Shown here piece by piece: positions 28,070 to 36,675 of a DNA stretch of 64,000 nt. The stretch is from Sphingomonas sp. Leaf32 (lineage in GTDB: Bacteria > Pseudomonadota > Alphaproteobacteria > Sphingomonadales > Sphingomonadaceae). The position numbers and the translations under genes are program-made. The notes beneath the pieces are model-generated. The model had not been told where the DNA came from. It searched no databases and worked only from the letters and a program-made list of their open reading frames with translations. Within the stretch, counting starts at the first letter, position 1. Every line of letters begins with the position of its first letter. The DNA lies in the NCBI RefSeq assembly GCF_001421765.1, contig NZ_LMLA01000006.1, forward strand, positions 1-64,000, in the 5' to 3' direction.

Positions 28070-28249
28070 TGCCACGGTTGAACGAGGATAAATATTTCTC
28101 TCATGACGCGTGCGACGCGGCTTGGGATGCTTGGGTGTTCCCATTTTTTAATCGTTTACGGACGCGCTGGTAAGCGGCCCGTTCCATTCTTGGATAGCTA
28201 TGTAGTCGATCAGTAGCCGTGGCGTGGCGGCGTATCGCAGCCGGCTAAT

Positions 28250-28277
28250 AGATAGGGGCGGTTGCCCGCCCCTATCT
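28250..28277 (-). terminator. Stem-loop terminator after the Cys-rich small gene
   Basis: A perfect 12-base stem (AGATAGGGGCGG with its complement) and a 4-base loop begin six bases after the stop at 28283. No long U tract follows on the minus strand. On the plus strand the hairpin is followed by AGCTTTT, so it may serve both directions. Confidence 0.7.
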
Positions 28278-28282
28278 AGCTT

Positions 28283-28471
28283 TTAGCCGTGCTTCATGCC
28301 GCCCTTGGCATGATCGCAGCAGTCAGCAGCCTTGGCTTTTGCGCCATCCTTGCAGCAGTCCGCACCGTCCTTGCAGCACGCCATGTCGGCGCAGCAATTG
28401 GCGACAGCGGCGAATGCGCCAGTCGACAGGGTGAGGGCGAAGGCAGCGCTGATGAGCTTGAACTTGGTCAT
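28283..28471 (-). CDS. Small exported cysteine-rich metal-binding protein
   Basis: 62 aa with a signal peptide (LISAAFALTLSTGAFAAVA) and a mature part of ~40 residues holding four CC pairs (NCCADM, ACCKDG, DCCKDG, DCCDHA), then KGGMKHG. The spacing suggests a periplasmic thiol sink or chaperone for soft metals. It follows the 114-aa gene on the same strand and ends at a strong hairpin. It is close to the czc locus. I do not recognise a named family. Confidence 0.8.
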   Translation of the reverse strand: MTKFKLISAAFALTLSTGAFAAVANCCADMACCKDGADCCKDGAKAKAADCCDHAKGGMKHG

Positions 28472-28508
28472 GATATTCTCCGAAATTTACGTGTGATGGT
28501 GTTCGACG

Positions 28509-28853
28509 TCACACGGTTTGCGGAGGGGGTGTGGCCGGAGCGTATGCCATGCCCAAAAGGCCGGTCTGTGGAGCCGGCCAAGGCGATAGACGGGAGGACG
28601 GAACCAGCCCGACATGCTCTACGGTTTCGCCGGCAACCGCAACGCACGGTATGGCGCAGGCCGACGCAGGGGCCTTTTTGATGGGAGCGCCTGCTGATTT
28701 GCTGGCGCAGTCCATCATAGCGGACGCAGCCGGAGGCGCGGCCATCGCCATCGTCTCGCAGAGCGGGCCAAGCCGGACCAGCAACATCACCGCCAGGACG
28801 AAAAACGCCATGGAATGCAATATCTTGGAGAGTGGGCGAGCCCGGCGTTTCAT
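28509..28853 (-). CDS. Small membrane-anchored or exported protein near the metal locus
   Basis: 114 aa with an N-terminal hydrophobic helix (ILHSMAFFVLAVMLLVRLG) followed by an Ala/Pro-rich segment with cysteines (LCETMAM, MDCASKSAG, SACAIPCVAVAG). It lies 37 bases upstream of the cysteine-rich 62-aa gene, so the two are probably co-expressed. No family was recognised; a role in metal stress is a guess from context. Confidence 0.6.
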   Translation of the reverse strand: MKRRARPLSKILHSMAFFVLAVMLLVRLGPLCETMAMAAPPAASAMMDCASKSAGAPIKKAPASACAIPCVAVAGETVEHVGLVPSSRLSPWPAPQTGLLGMAYAPATPPPQTV

Positions 28854-29051
28854 TGGATGCGTCTAGAAGCCCACTCAGTGATGCACAATGTCGAAGGTGG
28901 CAGAGGATGGCGCTAGGCTGGTTTTCCCCTTTTATCTCAGATTCCCGATTCACCATCGTTTTCGGGACAGCGGCGGACGGCAGCTCACAGTTGAACCCGC
29001 CGTTCGGCGAGGCCCCGTATTTGGCTGTTTTGTCCCATGCGCCGTAAGGGC

Positions 29052-29075
29052 GGCCCCTCGCCCGAGCGAGGAGCC
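29052..29075 (-). terminator. Hairpin downstream of the recombinase gene
   Basis: The two 10-base arms (GGCCCCTCGC and GCGAGGAGCC on the plus strand) pair at nine of ten positions around the loop CCGA. The hairpin starts seven bases after the recombinase stop. It lacks a U tract, so terminator function is uncertain. Confidence 0.4.
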
Positions 29076-29081
29076 GACAGG

Positions 29082-29714
29082 TCAAATCTCGGTGTTCTCG
29101 GCGAGGGCAAGTGCGTCTTCCACATCGATGCCGAGATAGCGGACCGTGTTCTCGATCTTGCTATGGCCGAGCAGGATCTGGACAGCTCGCAGATTGCCGG
29201 TTGCCCTGTAGATGATTGATGCCTTCGTTCGGCGGAGCGAGTGCGTACCGTATTCACTTCGCATCAGACCGACCCCTGTCACCCATTCATCGACAAGCCT
29301 GGCGTACTGGCGAGTGCTGAGATGCCCATCACGATCGACTCGACTGGGGAAGACGTAGTCGTCCACCGTGCCGCCCCGCCGCTCCAGCCAAGCCAGCAGG
29401 CTGGCGCGAGCATCTGGAAGTAGCTCGAACTGAACCGGTCGGCCTGTTTTCTGCTGCATGACAATCGCTCGCGTTCGGACTTGCCCGCTGCTGACAAGGT
29501 CGCCGATCCTCATCTGCACCAAGTCGCAGCCTCGGAGTTTGCTGTCGATCGCCAGATCGAACAGCGCCCGATCTCGCAGGCGTCGACGCTGATTGAGATA
29601 GAACCGAATTTCCCAAATCTGCTTCGGTTTGAGGGCACGCTTCGCACCGACGGTTCTTCCGGCATTCCAGACTTGCCGCTTTGTGACGGTGCGCTCGGTT
29701 TCAGGCATCTCCAT
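29082..29714 (-). CDS. Small tyrosine recombinase/integrase
   Basis: 210 aa from the ATG at 29714. Catalytic motifs are visible: Arg in DSKLRGCDL, HSLRR, and GHSKIENTVRYLGI with the His and the nucleophilic Tyr. The short length, lacking most of the usual N-terminal DNA-binding domain, matches a compact recombinase type I have seen repeatedly in sphingomonad plasmids and islands. No tRNA or att repeat was found beside it. It marks the left part of the accessory region that holds the HerA system. Confidence 0.9.
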   Translation of the reverse strand: MEMPETERTVTKRQVWNAGRTVGAKRALKPKQIWEIRFYLNQRRRLRDRALFDLAIDSKLRGCDLVQMRIGDLVSSGQVRTRAIVMQQKTGRPVQFELLPDARASLLAWLERRGGTVDDYVFPSRVDRDGHLSTRQYARLVDEWVTGVGLMRSEYGTHSLRRTKASIIYRATGNLRAVQILLGHSKIENTVRYLGIDVEDALALAENTEI

Positions 29715-29902
29715 GATCGTTCTCCAATGGCCAGATCGGCCATCGGAAGAACGCTTGCGGGTATGACGGTCTGGTATTGCTCGGGGGCCTATGCCGACCA
29801 ATTGTGGACTTTCGACGACCCGGGGGTGACCGCGTCCTATGGGCCGGTTAGATTAAAAGGCTAGTGGCGATCGGAAGTCGATCAGCCCCAAGGAGAGCCC
29901 GG

Positions 29903-30301
29903 ATGCTTTTTCACACCATGGTCGGATCGAACGACATTGAACGGTCGAAGCGCTTCTACGACACGGTGCTCGCCACTTTGGGGGCAGGCGAAGGGGCGCG
30001 GAACATCGCCGACAGCGGCCATACGCGGCTGATCTATAATAATGGCAACGGAACCAACTTCATCGTCAGCCAGCCGATTAACGACGAACCGGCAAGCGTC
30101 GCCAACGGCAGCACCGTCGCCTTTTCGTGCAACTCGCCTGAACAAGTGAAGCAGCTTCATGATACCGCGGTCGCCAACGGCGGCACCTCGATCGAAGTCC
30201 CGCCCGGCCCGCGCAATACGGCATCGCTGGGAACAGTCGAACTTGCCTATTTTCGCGACCCAGACGGCAACAAATTATGCGGAATTCATTTTCCTGCATG
30301 A
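29903..30301 (+). CDS. VOC-family (glyoxalase/bleomycin-resistance-like) protein
   Basis: 132 aa from the ATG at 29903, preceded by AAGGAGAGC. The vicinal-oxygen-chelate fold is indicated by the opening MLFHTMVGSNDIERSKRFYD and the closing FRDPDGNKLCGIHF with metal-ligand positions. It stands alone between the recombinase and the HerA system. The substrate is unknown. Confidence 0.88.
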   Translation: MLFHTMVGSNDIERSKRFYDTVLATLGAGEGARNIADSGHTRLIYNNGNGTNFIVSQPINDEPASVANGSTVAFSCNSPEQVKQLHDTAVANGGTSIEVPPGPRNTASLGTVELAYFRDPDGNKLCGIHFPA

Positions 30302-30877
30302 TCTGTCCAACACGGGTTCGCTTTTTACCCTAGCGGACCCGGATTTTGCGATCGCGCGAGTGTCCGCTTCCCACCGTTTTCCGCGATAGCGGCTCTCGAC
30401 CAGATATTGCCGTTCGCCAAGTGTGGTGCGAACGTCCGGATCGGGCATTCGCGGACATTCCCGACCCCAAGACCCTTTCTCAAATGCCGTCCGTCGGAAA
30501 TTGGGCCTGCCGCGCATATTCTGACGCTGAGATATGGCAGGGTCTGATCGCCTCCCGATCGGCAGTTCCCATCGCGTCGATCATAACAGAACTCGACATC
30601 ACGCGGGCGACTGCGGCCGCCCTGTCCACCCAGGGACGCTCGGACGCTCTCGGAAAATTCATCGGTTTGTCCGGGATCGATCCGGATTGACGGGAACGCG
30701 AGTTGCCTGAACAAGTGCTGCTGGAATAGCGACTTAACCCAGCCGCGAAAGACGGCATCTGATCAGGGCAACAAGATTTGGCAACGAAAGCGATTGGGAA
30801 CGAACCCGAGGATCAGGCGGCGAGCGGGGCGATCGGCATTTCCCGGCCAACCGGCTCTCACTAACCGAGACCCCGGC
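30302..30877. other. Gene-poor gap before the HerA system
   Basis: No convincing gene is seen. An open frame reading from about 30484 (MPSVGNWACRAYSDAEIWQG) to the stop near 30690 has fairly normal composition and could be a short unknown protein, but it has no clear ribosome site. A GTCCGCTTCCC motif near 30361 resembles the intergenic repeat family of this window. Confidence 0.35.
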
Positions 30878-32128
30878 ATGACCGAGGTGGAGGCTCAGGA
30901 AGCGCAGCGCGAAGCGACGGCAACGATCCGCGGCTACATGTATCAGTTCGATGCGAGCATTCTCGCCGTGCTTGGTGCGACCAAGTCCGAGTCGATCACT
31001 GTCGAGGGAGTCGAAGACTTCGACGTTCTCGCCGACGAGATTCAGACCTATGGACAGGTCAAGTACTACGAAGCGCAAAAGCTCACGGATTCGACTTTGC
31101 GCGACGCCATCCTGCCGATGATTACGGGGTTCCTTCGCTATCCGGCGGACGTTCGCCTCCGAAAAAAATACGTCCTCTACGGCTACTTCAAGGACTCGGC
31201 TGGCGTAGCGACGTCCTATGGGCTTGCCGATATGCAACGCGTGCTCGTCCGCGCCCAGTACGCGGTCGATCCCGCGACCGGCAGTCGCGTCAAAACTACG
31301 ATCAATCTGCAAACCGACTTGGGAGCGTCGGACGAGGATCTGGCCGTCTTTTGCGGCCGGTTTACGGTCGTTCTCAGCGAGCCGTTCGACATGCACCGAG
31401 CACGGGTCATTGAAGCGTTGCGCGCCGCGCTCGAGGTTGCCGAGGACGAAGCCAGTTTATACAGTTATCCGTCGGCGTTCTCAGCAATGGCATCGCTCTC
31501 GGCTGCTTCGTCGAAAGCCGCGCGGACCACGACGCGGAAGGACTTCCTCCAGCAGATCCAGCCCAACGTCGCCGTTTATTCGGCTTGGGCGCTCCGCAGG
31601 GAAAGCGAAGCGGCCTACTGCAAGTTGATCCGCGAAGCACACTTTGCTCGCCTCAATGTCGAGAATCACGACCGCTTCTTCATCATCGATCTGCCCGACA
31701 CCGAAACCCTGGATATGCTGATCACCCTCGTGCGGCACATCATCGGCGGATGGAGTAGCCACAGGTCGAAGTCCAAACCGGCGAAAGAACGCTACGCGCC
31801 TTTCTTCTTTTTTCCCGGCATCGACCCCGCGGATCTCGTTGAGCTAAAGAGCCGGCTGATAGGCGAGAGTTACCGGATAACAGACGGCTACGCCTTCTTT
31901 GGGGCGCCATTCACCACACAGCAGCTCCTGCTCGCTCAGACGGCGTTTGAGCCGATCGCGGCCCGCATCGTCGGCGACGCCGCGCAGTTAGCCGCCGCGC
32001 TCGATGCATCGGTGCGCCGCCGGCTCGTTGTCCAGCTTCATGCCGGTAAACCGCAGGCGATCAACGCGAAGTTTCGGCAGATCTCGGTGCCGGTGCGCAG
32101 CGCTGCGATGGCTATGAAAATTGTATAG
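30878..32128 (+). CDS. DUF4297/Cap4-like nuclease, partner of HerA
   Basis: 416 aa from the ATG at 30878. The N-terminal ~70 residues show RGYMYQFDASILAVLGA, then ITVEGVEDFDV and TYGQVKYYE: the acidic and QxK residues of a Cap4/DUF4297-type PD-(D/E)XK nuclease. The rest is helical and unrecognised. It is followed 12 bases later by a HerA-like ATPase. Nuclease-HerA pairs, including DUF4297-HerA, are known phage-defence systems in which the two proteins form a DNA-degrading complex. The assignment rests on this pairing and the motif. Confidence 0.78.
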   Translation: MTEVEAQEAQREATATIRGYMYQFDASILAVLGATKSESITVEGVEDFDVLADEIQTYGQVKYYEAQKLTDSTLRDAILPMITGFLRYPADVRLRKKYVLYGYFKDSAGVATSYGLADMQRVLVRAQYAVDPATGSRVKTTINLQTDLGASDEDLAVFCGRFTVVLSEPFDMHRARVIEALRAALEVAEDEASLYSYPSAFSAMASLSAASSKAARTTTRKDFLQQIQPNVAVYSAWALRRESEAAYCKLIREAHFARLNVENHDRFFIIDLPDTETLDMLITLVRHIIGGWSSHRSKSKPAKERYAPFFFFPGIDPADLVELKSRLIGESYRITDGYAFFGAPFTTQQLLLAQTAFEPIAARIVGDAAQLAAALDASVRRRLVVQLHAGKPQAINAKFRQISVPVRSAAMAMKIV

Positions 32129-32140
32129 GGAGCAGGTGGG

Positions 32141-33868
32141 ATGGACGAGAGTGAGATCAATGCCGAGGTCGTTTCGGTATTCCCGAACAAGGTGCGTATT
32201 GCAGTCAACGATCTCCTGTCGTTCGAGATTGCAGGACAGTCGCTGCGCGTCGGATCGTTCCTGAAGATTTCCGACAACGATAATGTCTCGCTGATCTGCA
32301 TCATCGAAAGCTTTTCAATCGAGATGCGGGCGAAGGGCGATGATCACCAGCGCGTCTATATGATCGATGCCTATCCACTCGGCACGCTCAATGGGGGCAC
32401 CTTTCGGCGCGGCGGCGACGAACTTGCAATTCCGCCTAAGCGGGTTGTACCCGCGACTCGCGAAGAAATTGCCGCGATCTACGCCAACGCTTTCGAGGAA
32501 CAGCAACGGTGCTGCTTCTCCTCGCTCACGCGGCAACGGGATGTGAAGGTTCCCGTCCACGGCGACCGTTTCTTCAACAAGCACATCGCCGTTGTGGGTG
32601 CGACGGGGTCGGGAAAGTCGTCTAGCGTGTCCAGAATTCTGCAGGAGGCATCGGCCGCGAAGTCGCACGGATACGCCGGGCTCAACAATTCGCACATTGT
32701 CATTTTTGACATCCACGGCGAATATGCATCCGCCTTTCCCGCGGCCAAGCTGCTGTCTGCCGACGACATCGTGCTCCCCTATTGGCTGCTCAACGATGGC
32801 GAGATGGGCGACATGTTCCTTGAGTCGGGTGACAGCAACAATTACAATCAGGAAGCGCTGCTCCGGACGATCATCACGCATTGCAAGGAGATGGCCAACC
32901 CGGGGGTCGCGAAAGTCAATTTCGACAGTCCGCTGAAGTACGACATCGCCCATCTGCAGACTTGCTTCGCCAATCTCTCGCGGGAGACGAAGGATGCGAA
33001 CGATCCGCTCACGATCAAAACCAAGGATGGGAACTCGGTCACCTATGCGGACGATCGCGCGCGTTTGACCGCCTATTGCACTCAACCGGTGGACTTCGCC
33101 TTTAAAGCCACAGGCAAGATTAACAACGGTCCCTACGCCGATGGCACGATCGATAAGTTCGTCCGGCGGATATCGGCGAAGATCAACAATTCGCGGCTCG
33201 ATTTCATGTTCGGTCCAATGGCTGCGCAGGCGACGCTTGAAGACGTCATCCGTCAGATAACCGGCTATGAGAAGACCTCGAGCGCCAACGTCACCATCCT
33301 CGATTTGAGCGGCATACCATTTGAGGTCCTCAGCATAACCGTATCGTTGGTGACGCGACTTCTGTTCGATTTTTCGTATCACGCACGCCGTCAGACCGGC
33401 AAATGCGAGACGCCGTTCCTGCTCGTGTACGAGGAGGCTCACAAATATGCGCCCCGCAGTGATCTCGCGCGTTTTAAGGCTTCGCTGAACTCGATTGAAC
33501 GAATCGCCAAGGAAGGTCGAAAATACGGGGTCAGCCTGATGATCTCGAGCCAGCGCCCATCGGAGATTTCGGAGACGATCTTTTCTCAGTGCAGCAATTT
33601 CTTGGCGATGCGCCTGACCAACCCGGAAGACCAAGCCTATGTGAAGCGCTTGCTGCCGGACACGCTCGGCAATCTGACCGCAGGGCTGCCCGCGCTTGAG
33701 CAAGGCGAGGCGCTACTCATCGGCGATGCAGTTGCAATGCCGTGCGTGGTGTACATCACCGAATGCTCGCCAAAGCCGTCGTCGAACGACATCCGCTACT
33801 ACGAGATCTGGAAGAACCCTTGGCATACGGCAGGCGTTTCGGACAACTTTGACCATTGGCTGAAGTAA
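32141..33868 (+). CDS. HerA/FtsK-like ATPase (DUF87) of defence pair
   Basis: 575 aa. An N-terminal beta-barrel region (~1-100) precedes Walker A VVGATGSGKSSS (151-162), then HIVIFDIHGEYASAF typical of HerA, Walker B FLLVYEEAHKY and the SQRPSEISETIFSQCSNF block. HerA ATPases form hexameric DNA translocases. With the preceding nuclease it would make a two-gene defence module. An archaeal-type DNA repair HerA-NurA role is less likely because the partner is not NurA-like. Confidence 0.9.
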   Translation: MDESEINAEVVSVFPNKVRIAVNDLLSFEIAGQSLRVGSFLKISDNDNVSLICIIESFSIEMRAKGDDHQRVYMIDAYPLGTLNGGTFRRGGDELAIPPKRVVPATREEIAAIYANAFEEQQRCCFSSLTRQRDVKVPVHGDRFFNKHIAVVGATGSGKSSSVSRILQEASAAKSHGYAGLNNSHIVIFDIHGEYASAFPAAKLLSADDIVLPYWLLNDGEMGDMFLESGDSNNYNQEALLRTIITHCKEMANPGVAKVNFDSPLKYDIAHLQTCFANLSRETKDANDPLTIKTKDGNSVTYADDRARLTAYCTQPVDFAFKATGKINNGPYADGTIDKFVRRISAKINNSRLDFMFGPMAAQATLEDVIRQITGYEKTSSANVTILDLSGIPFEVLSITVSLVTRLLFDFSYHARRQTGKCETPFLLVYEEAHKYAPRSDLARFKASLNSIERIAKEGRKYGVSLMISSQRPSEISETIFSQCSNFLAMRLTNPEDQAYVKRLLPDTLGNLTAGLPALEQGEALLIGDAVAMPCVVYITECSPKPSSNDIRYYEIWKNPWHTAGVSDNFDHWLK

Positions 33869-34174
33869 GTGGTCATCTGGGATTAGCACCGGATCGCGTG
33901 ACATCGACCAGGCTCCTCATCGGTCCGATCGTGGTGCCCCGCGATCATAGTGCTCAGCGTCCGAACGAATGTCCGCTTTCTTGGTTTTTGGGTTGAGTCC
34001 AGTTGTTCTCCATCGCCAACGGCCCTGACATAGGGGAGGGGTTGCGCGCTCCGGAGAATGGCCGGTTTGGGCGTAACCGGACCTTCCCGCTCGCCGCGGA
34101 GACCGGCAGAAATGTCCCACATGTCACCGTTTAGCCAGGACCAGCCGGAACCGACGGGTCCGTTCTGCTAAGAT

Positions 34175-34233
34175 GAATGAACGGCCGAAATTGGGAAGCG
34201 GGAAAGGCGGCCTGGATGGCCGGTTGTGGGTCT
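34175..34233 (+). repeat. Dispersed intergenic repeat, copy B
   Basis: It starts GAATGAACGGCCGAAATTGG and ends TTGTGGGTCT at the same 49-base spacing as copy A at 10105-10163. The middle part diverges. Confidence 0.55.
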
Positions 34234-34551
34234 TTGCGGCAGGAAGATGTGCCGGACGGTTCTGTGTCCACTCCGTGATCGCGACCCCTCCCCTACCCTC
34301 TCACTTCGCTGAAACGCGCGTTTACGGCTGAGCAAAGGTTGGTTGGCGCCTGAAGGCTACGCGGCGCAATCGGATTAAGCAGCCAACATGCACCAGTGCC
34401 TACTGCTGACGCATATTGGGCAAGAACGTTCGCGGGAGATCGTTAGCGTTCGATACGAAAGTGGGCATCAAAGTGGGCATAAAGGCCAGGAAATCTATCA
34501 ACCTACTGAAAATACACAGGATGTTACGGACACCTCTTCCGCCAAAGCGTC

Positions 34552-34570
34552 GTACCAGCAGAGCTGGTAC
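34552..34570. repeat. Perfect 8-bp hairpin in a gene-free gap
   Basis: GTACCAGC and GCTGGTAC flank the loop AGA. No T-run follows on either strand, so it is not a standard terminator. It could be a recombination or protein-binding site in the decayed segment next to the IS3 element. Confidence 0.5.
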
Positions 34571-34750
34571 GGTTCGATTTTCGATTATCTTCAATGGCTT
34601 GTGCCCGGCGTAAGCGTCTATAGACGCGCAAAACGCTCTGTATAACGCTTCAATGCCGATGCGGGCGTCTCTGTTCTTGAAGAGCAAACCGCTAGCACAG
34701 TCTAGAACTGGCTGGTTCGACCCAGATGCGGACGTTCAGTGCCTCGTGCC

Positions 34751-34787
34751 CCGCTCCCACTTTCTGTCATTCGCTCATCTCAACGGG
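34751..34787 (-). repeat. Dispersed intergenic repeat, copy C
   Basis: On the minus strand it reads GCGAATGACAGAAAGTGGGA followed by GCGG, resembling copies A, B and D. It lies directly beside the left end of the IS3 element, which may have inserted next to it. Confidence 0.45.
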
Positions 34788-34834
34788 TGTCACAGTGAAC
34801 CGCACCGGGTCTGCCGGAGGCCTTGGGTTGTGAG

Positions 34835-35740
34835 TCACGCTGCCATATCGAGGTTGCTTGCGGCAGCATAATATTGCTCTTCGGCTTTGGCAGGCGGGAT
34901 GTTGCCAATAGGCTCCAGCAGCCGACGATGGTTGAACCAGTCGACCCATTCGAGCGTGGCATATTCGACGGCTTCGAAACTGCGCCACGGTCCACGCCTG
35001 TGGATCACCTCCGCCTTGTAGAGGCCGTTGATCGTTTCGGCCAAAGCGTTGTCGTAGCTGTCGCCGACGCTGCCGACCGACGGCTCGATTCCGCCTTCGG
35101 CGAGGCGCTCGGTGTATTTGAAGGACACGTATTGCGACCCGCGGTCGCTATGATGGATGAGGCCTCCTCGATGGGCCGGCCGGCGGTCATGAAGTGCCTG
35201 CTCAAGGGCATCGAGAACGAAGCTGGCATGCGCCGTCCTGCTTGCTGGCCAGCCAACGATCCGCCTGGCGTAGGTATCGATGACGAAGGCAACATAGACA
35301 AACCCCGCGCAGGTCGCGACGTAGGTGAAATCCGACACCCACAGCATGTTCGGTGCTGGCGCGTAGAACCGGCGGTTGACGTGATCGAGCGGGCATGGCG
35401 CAGCCTTGTCGCTGACCGTCGTGCGAACAGGCTTGCCCCGGATCACGCCCGCCAAACCCATCTCCCGCATCAGTCTTTGCACGGTGCAGCGCGCTATCGG
35501 GAAGCCCTCCCGCATCATCTGCTGCCAGACCTTGCGCACGCCGTAGACCGCGAAATTCTCGGCAAACACGCGCGCGATCTCAGGCTTCAGGGCAACATCC
35601 CGCTGCGCCCGTGTCGACAGACGTGTCATGTCCCGTCGCTGCGCGACGCGCTCGTGATAGGTGGATGGGGCGATCGGCAGGACGCGGCAGATCGACTCGA
35701 CCCCATAAGCATCGCGGTGATCATCGATAAACGCGATCAT
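34835..35740 (-). CDS. IS3-family transposase OrfB (DDE catalytic domain)
   Basis: 301 aa. The rve/DDE domain is seen as [18 protein letters not shown] (first Asp), [11 protein letters not shown] (second Asp) and [15 protein letters not shown] (Glu about 35 residues later). The N-terminal HTH_21-like part is [14 protein letters not shown]. Its ATG overlaps the orfA stop by 4 bases. In IS3 elements OrfB is usually made as an OrfAB fusion through a -1 frameshift; no clear slippery heptamer was identified here. Confidence 0.95.
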   Translation of the reverse strand: MIAFIDDHRDAYGVESICRVLPIAPSTYHERVAQRRDMTRLSTRAQRDVALKPEIARVFAENFAVYGVRKVWQQMMREGFPIARCTVQRLMREMGLAGVIRGKPVRTTVSDKAAPCPLDHVNRRFYAPAPNMLWVSDFTYVATCAGFVYVAFVIDTYARRIVGWPASRTAHASFVLDALEQALHDRRPAHRGGLIHHSDRGSQYVSFKYTERLAEGGIEPSVGSVGDSYDNALAETINGLYKAEVIHRRGPWRSFEAVEYATLEWVDWFNHRRLLEPIGNIPPAKAEEQYYAAASNLDMAA

Positions 35741-36063
35741 CGCCGGAACGGGCGGTCGAGCTCCGCCTGAGCAAAATATGCCGACGCCTTGCGGAGAATC
35801 TCGTTGGCCTGCCGCAGCTCGCGGACTTCGCGCTCCAGCACCTTCACCTTGTCGGCGACTTCGGTCGGGACACCGGCACGCCTACCGCTATCAACCTCGG
35901 CCTTCTTCACCCAATCAAACAACGTCTGCGGAACGCAGCCAATCTTCTCTGAGATCGAAACGATAGTAGCCCAGCGTGACGGATGATCAGCCTCGTGATC
36001 CAGCACCATACGCACCGCGCGCTCGCGGACCTCGGGCGCAAATTTGTTCGTCGTCTTGCTCAT
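35737..36063 (-). CDS. IS3-family OrfA (DNA-binding)
   Basis: 108 aa. An N-terminal helix-turn-helix of the transposase_8 type ([17 protein letters not shown], then [14 protein letters not shown]) is followed by a leucine-zipper-like coiled coil ([20 protein letters not shown]). It binds the terminal repeats of the element and is coupled to orfB. Confidence 0.95.
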   Translation of the reverse strand: MSKTTNKFAPEVRERAVRMVLDHEADHPSRWATIVSISEKIGCVPQTLFDWVKKAEVDSGRRAGVPTEVADKVKVLEREVRELRQANEILRKASAYFAQAELDRPFRR

Positions 36064-36116
36064 ACAGGCTCCACCTTCTCAGGAGTTGGATCCTCCGGCA
36101 AACCCGGCGCGGTTCA

Positions 36117-36608
36117 CAGGGTATTAACCGTTCAGTGTTAAATAAATTTCGATATAATCAACTTATCAATCAAGCCTATGGTAAAATATATACTTGCCAA
36201 CATGCAATATCCGACCGTACTTTCCTGCGAGAGTGAACAGTTTCGCGTGATCTACGGCTTTGGTGCGCAGATTGCGCGCAAGGCGCGGGCTACCCGCGAC
36301 GCAATGTCATCCCGTTTCGTGGGCAACAAGCAGGTTGAACGGAAAAGAATGACCGCAAGCAACCAAGCGGCTATTGCTCATCTCAACTTATCCGAAATAC
36401 CCGGTAGCGAGCGCCAAATCGGTTGAGCCACTACCATCTGCGCCAGTAGGCTTGCGGTGATAGTGCTCAATTAGTTGCGATTGCCGCTTGTCCACTATCC
36501 CTGCAAGTCAGAGACGCAAACTGGTGGATCGACGCTCGCATTCTGTCGTCTAACGATTTCGTCGACAAGGCACGTAGAGGCTGCCCAACTGCGGATGCGT
36601 TCATGCGT
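36117..36608. other. AT-rich gap between the IS3 element and the TonB receptor gene
   Basis: The first ~80 bases after the IS are clearly A+T-rich compared with the window. A short frame from 36178 (MVKYILANMQYPTVLSC) to 36426 is open but has no ribosome site and no recognised motif. No RNA gene was identified. Confidence 0.4.
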
Positions 36609-36640
36609 AAAAAAGGACCGCCCCCAACAGGGGGCGGCCA
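36609..36640 (-). terminator. Rho-independent terminator of the TonB receptor gene
   Basis: On the minus strand the stem GCCGCCCCC pairs with GGGGGCGGT around TGTT and is followed by CCTTTTTT. It begins about 35 bases after the stop at 36676 and is a classic intrinsic terminator. Confidence 0.92.
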
Positions 36641-36675
36641 AGTTGGCGTAGTGGAGAGAGCCCCTACGCTGTACC

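Larger units (their letters stand above)
33869..34795. other. Gap between the HerA system and the IS3 element
   Basis: No convincing gene was found. It contains repeat copies B (34175-34233) and C (34751-34787), and a perfect 8-bp stem hairpin GTACCAGC-AGA-GCTGGTAC at 34552-34570. It also has a short tandem AAAGTGGGCAT-type duplication near 34460-34485. The segment 34388-34690 has lower G+C than its surroundings and may be a decayed mobile-element end. No tRNA was recognised. Confidence 0.45.
34796..36116 (-). mobile_element. Complete IS3-family insertion sequence (1321 bp)
   Basis: The ends are inverted repeats: the left end begins TGAACCGCACCGGG and the right end, read inward, TGAACCGCGCCGGG. 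The trinucleotide CAG flanks both ends (34793-34795 and 36117-36119) as the target duplication. It carries orfA and orfB on the minus strand, both intact, so it looks recently active. The 3-base duplication and ORF types fit the IS3 family; the subgroup is not assigned. Confidence 0.93.

Noticed and set aside
29715..29902. Attachment site or tRNA beside the tyrosine recombinase
   Set aside because: No cloverleaf or direct repeat pair was found by eye in the flanks.
32315..33703. 462-codon frame antisense to the HerA gene
   Set aside because: The sense strand has complete HerA motifs; the antisense frame has none.
34388..34645. Small plus-strand coding frame (85 codons)
   Set aside because: No ribosome site, odd composition, interrupted by a perfect hairpin; treated as decayed DNA.
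35737..35790. Programmed frameshift signal for OrfAB fusion
   Set aside because: A T-run exists upstream of the overlap, but no clear A6G-type heptamer was identified, so it was not listed.
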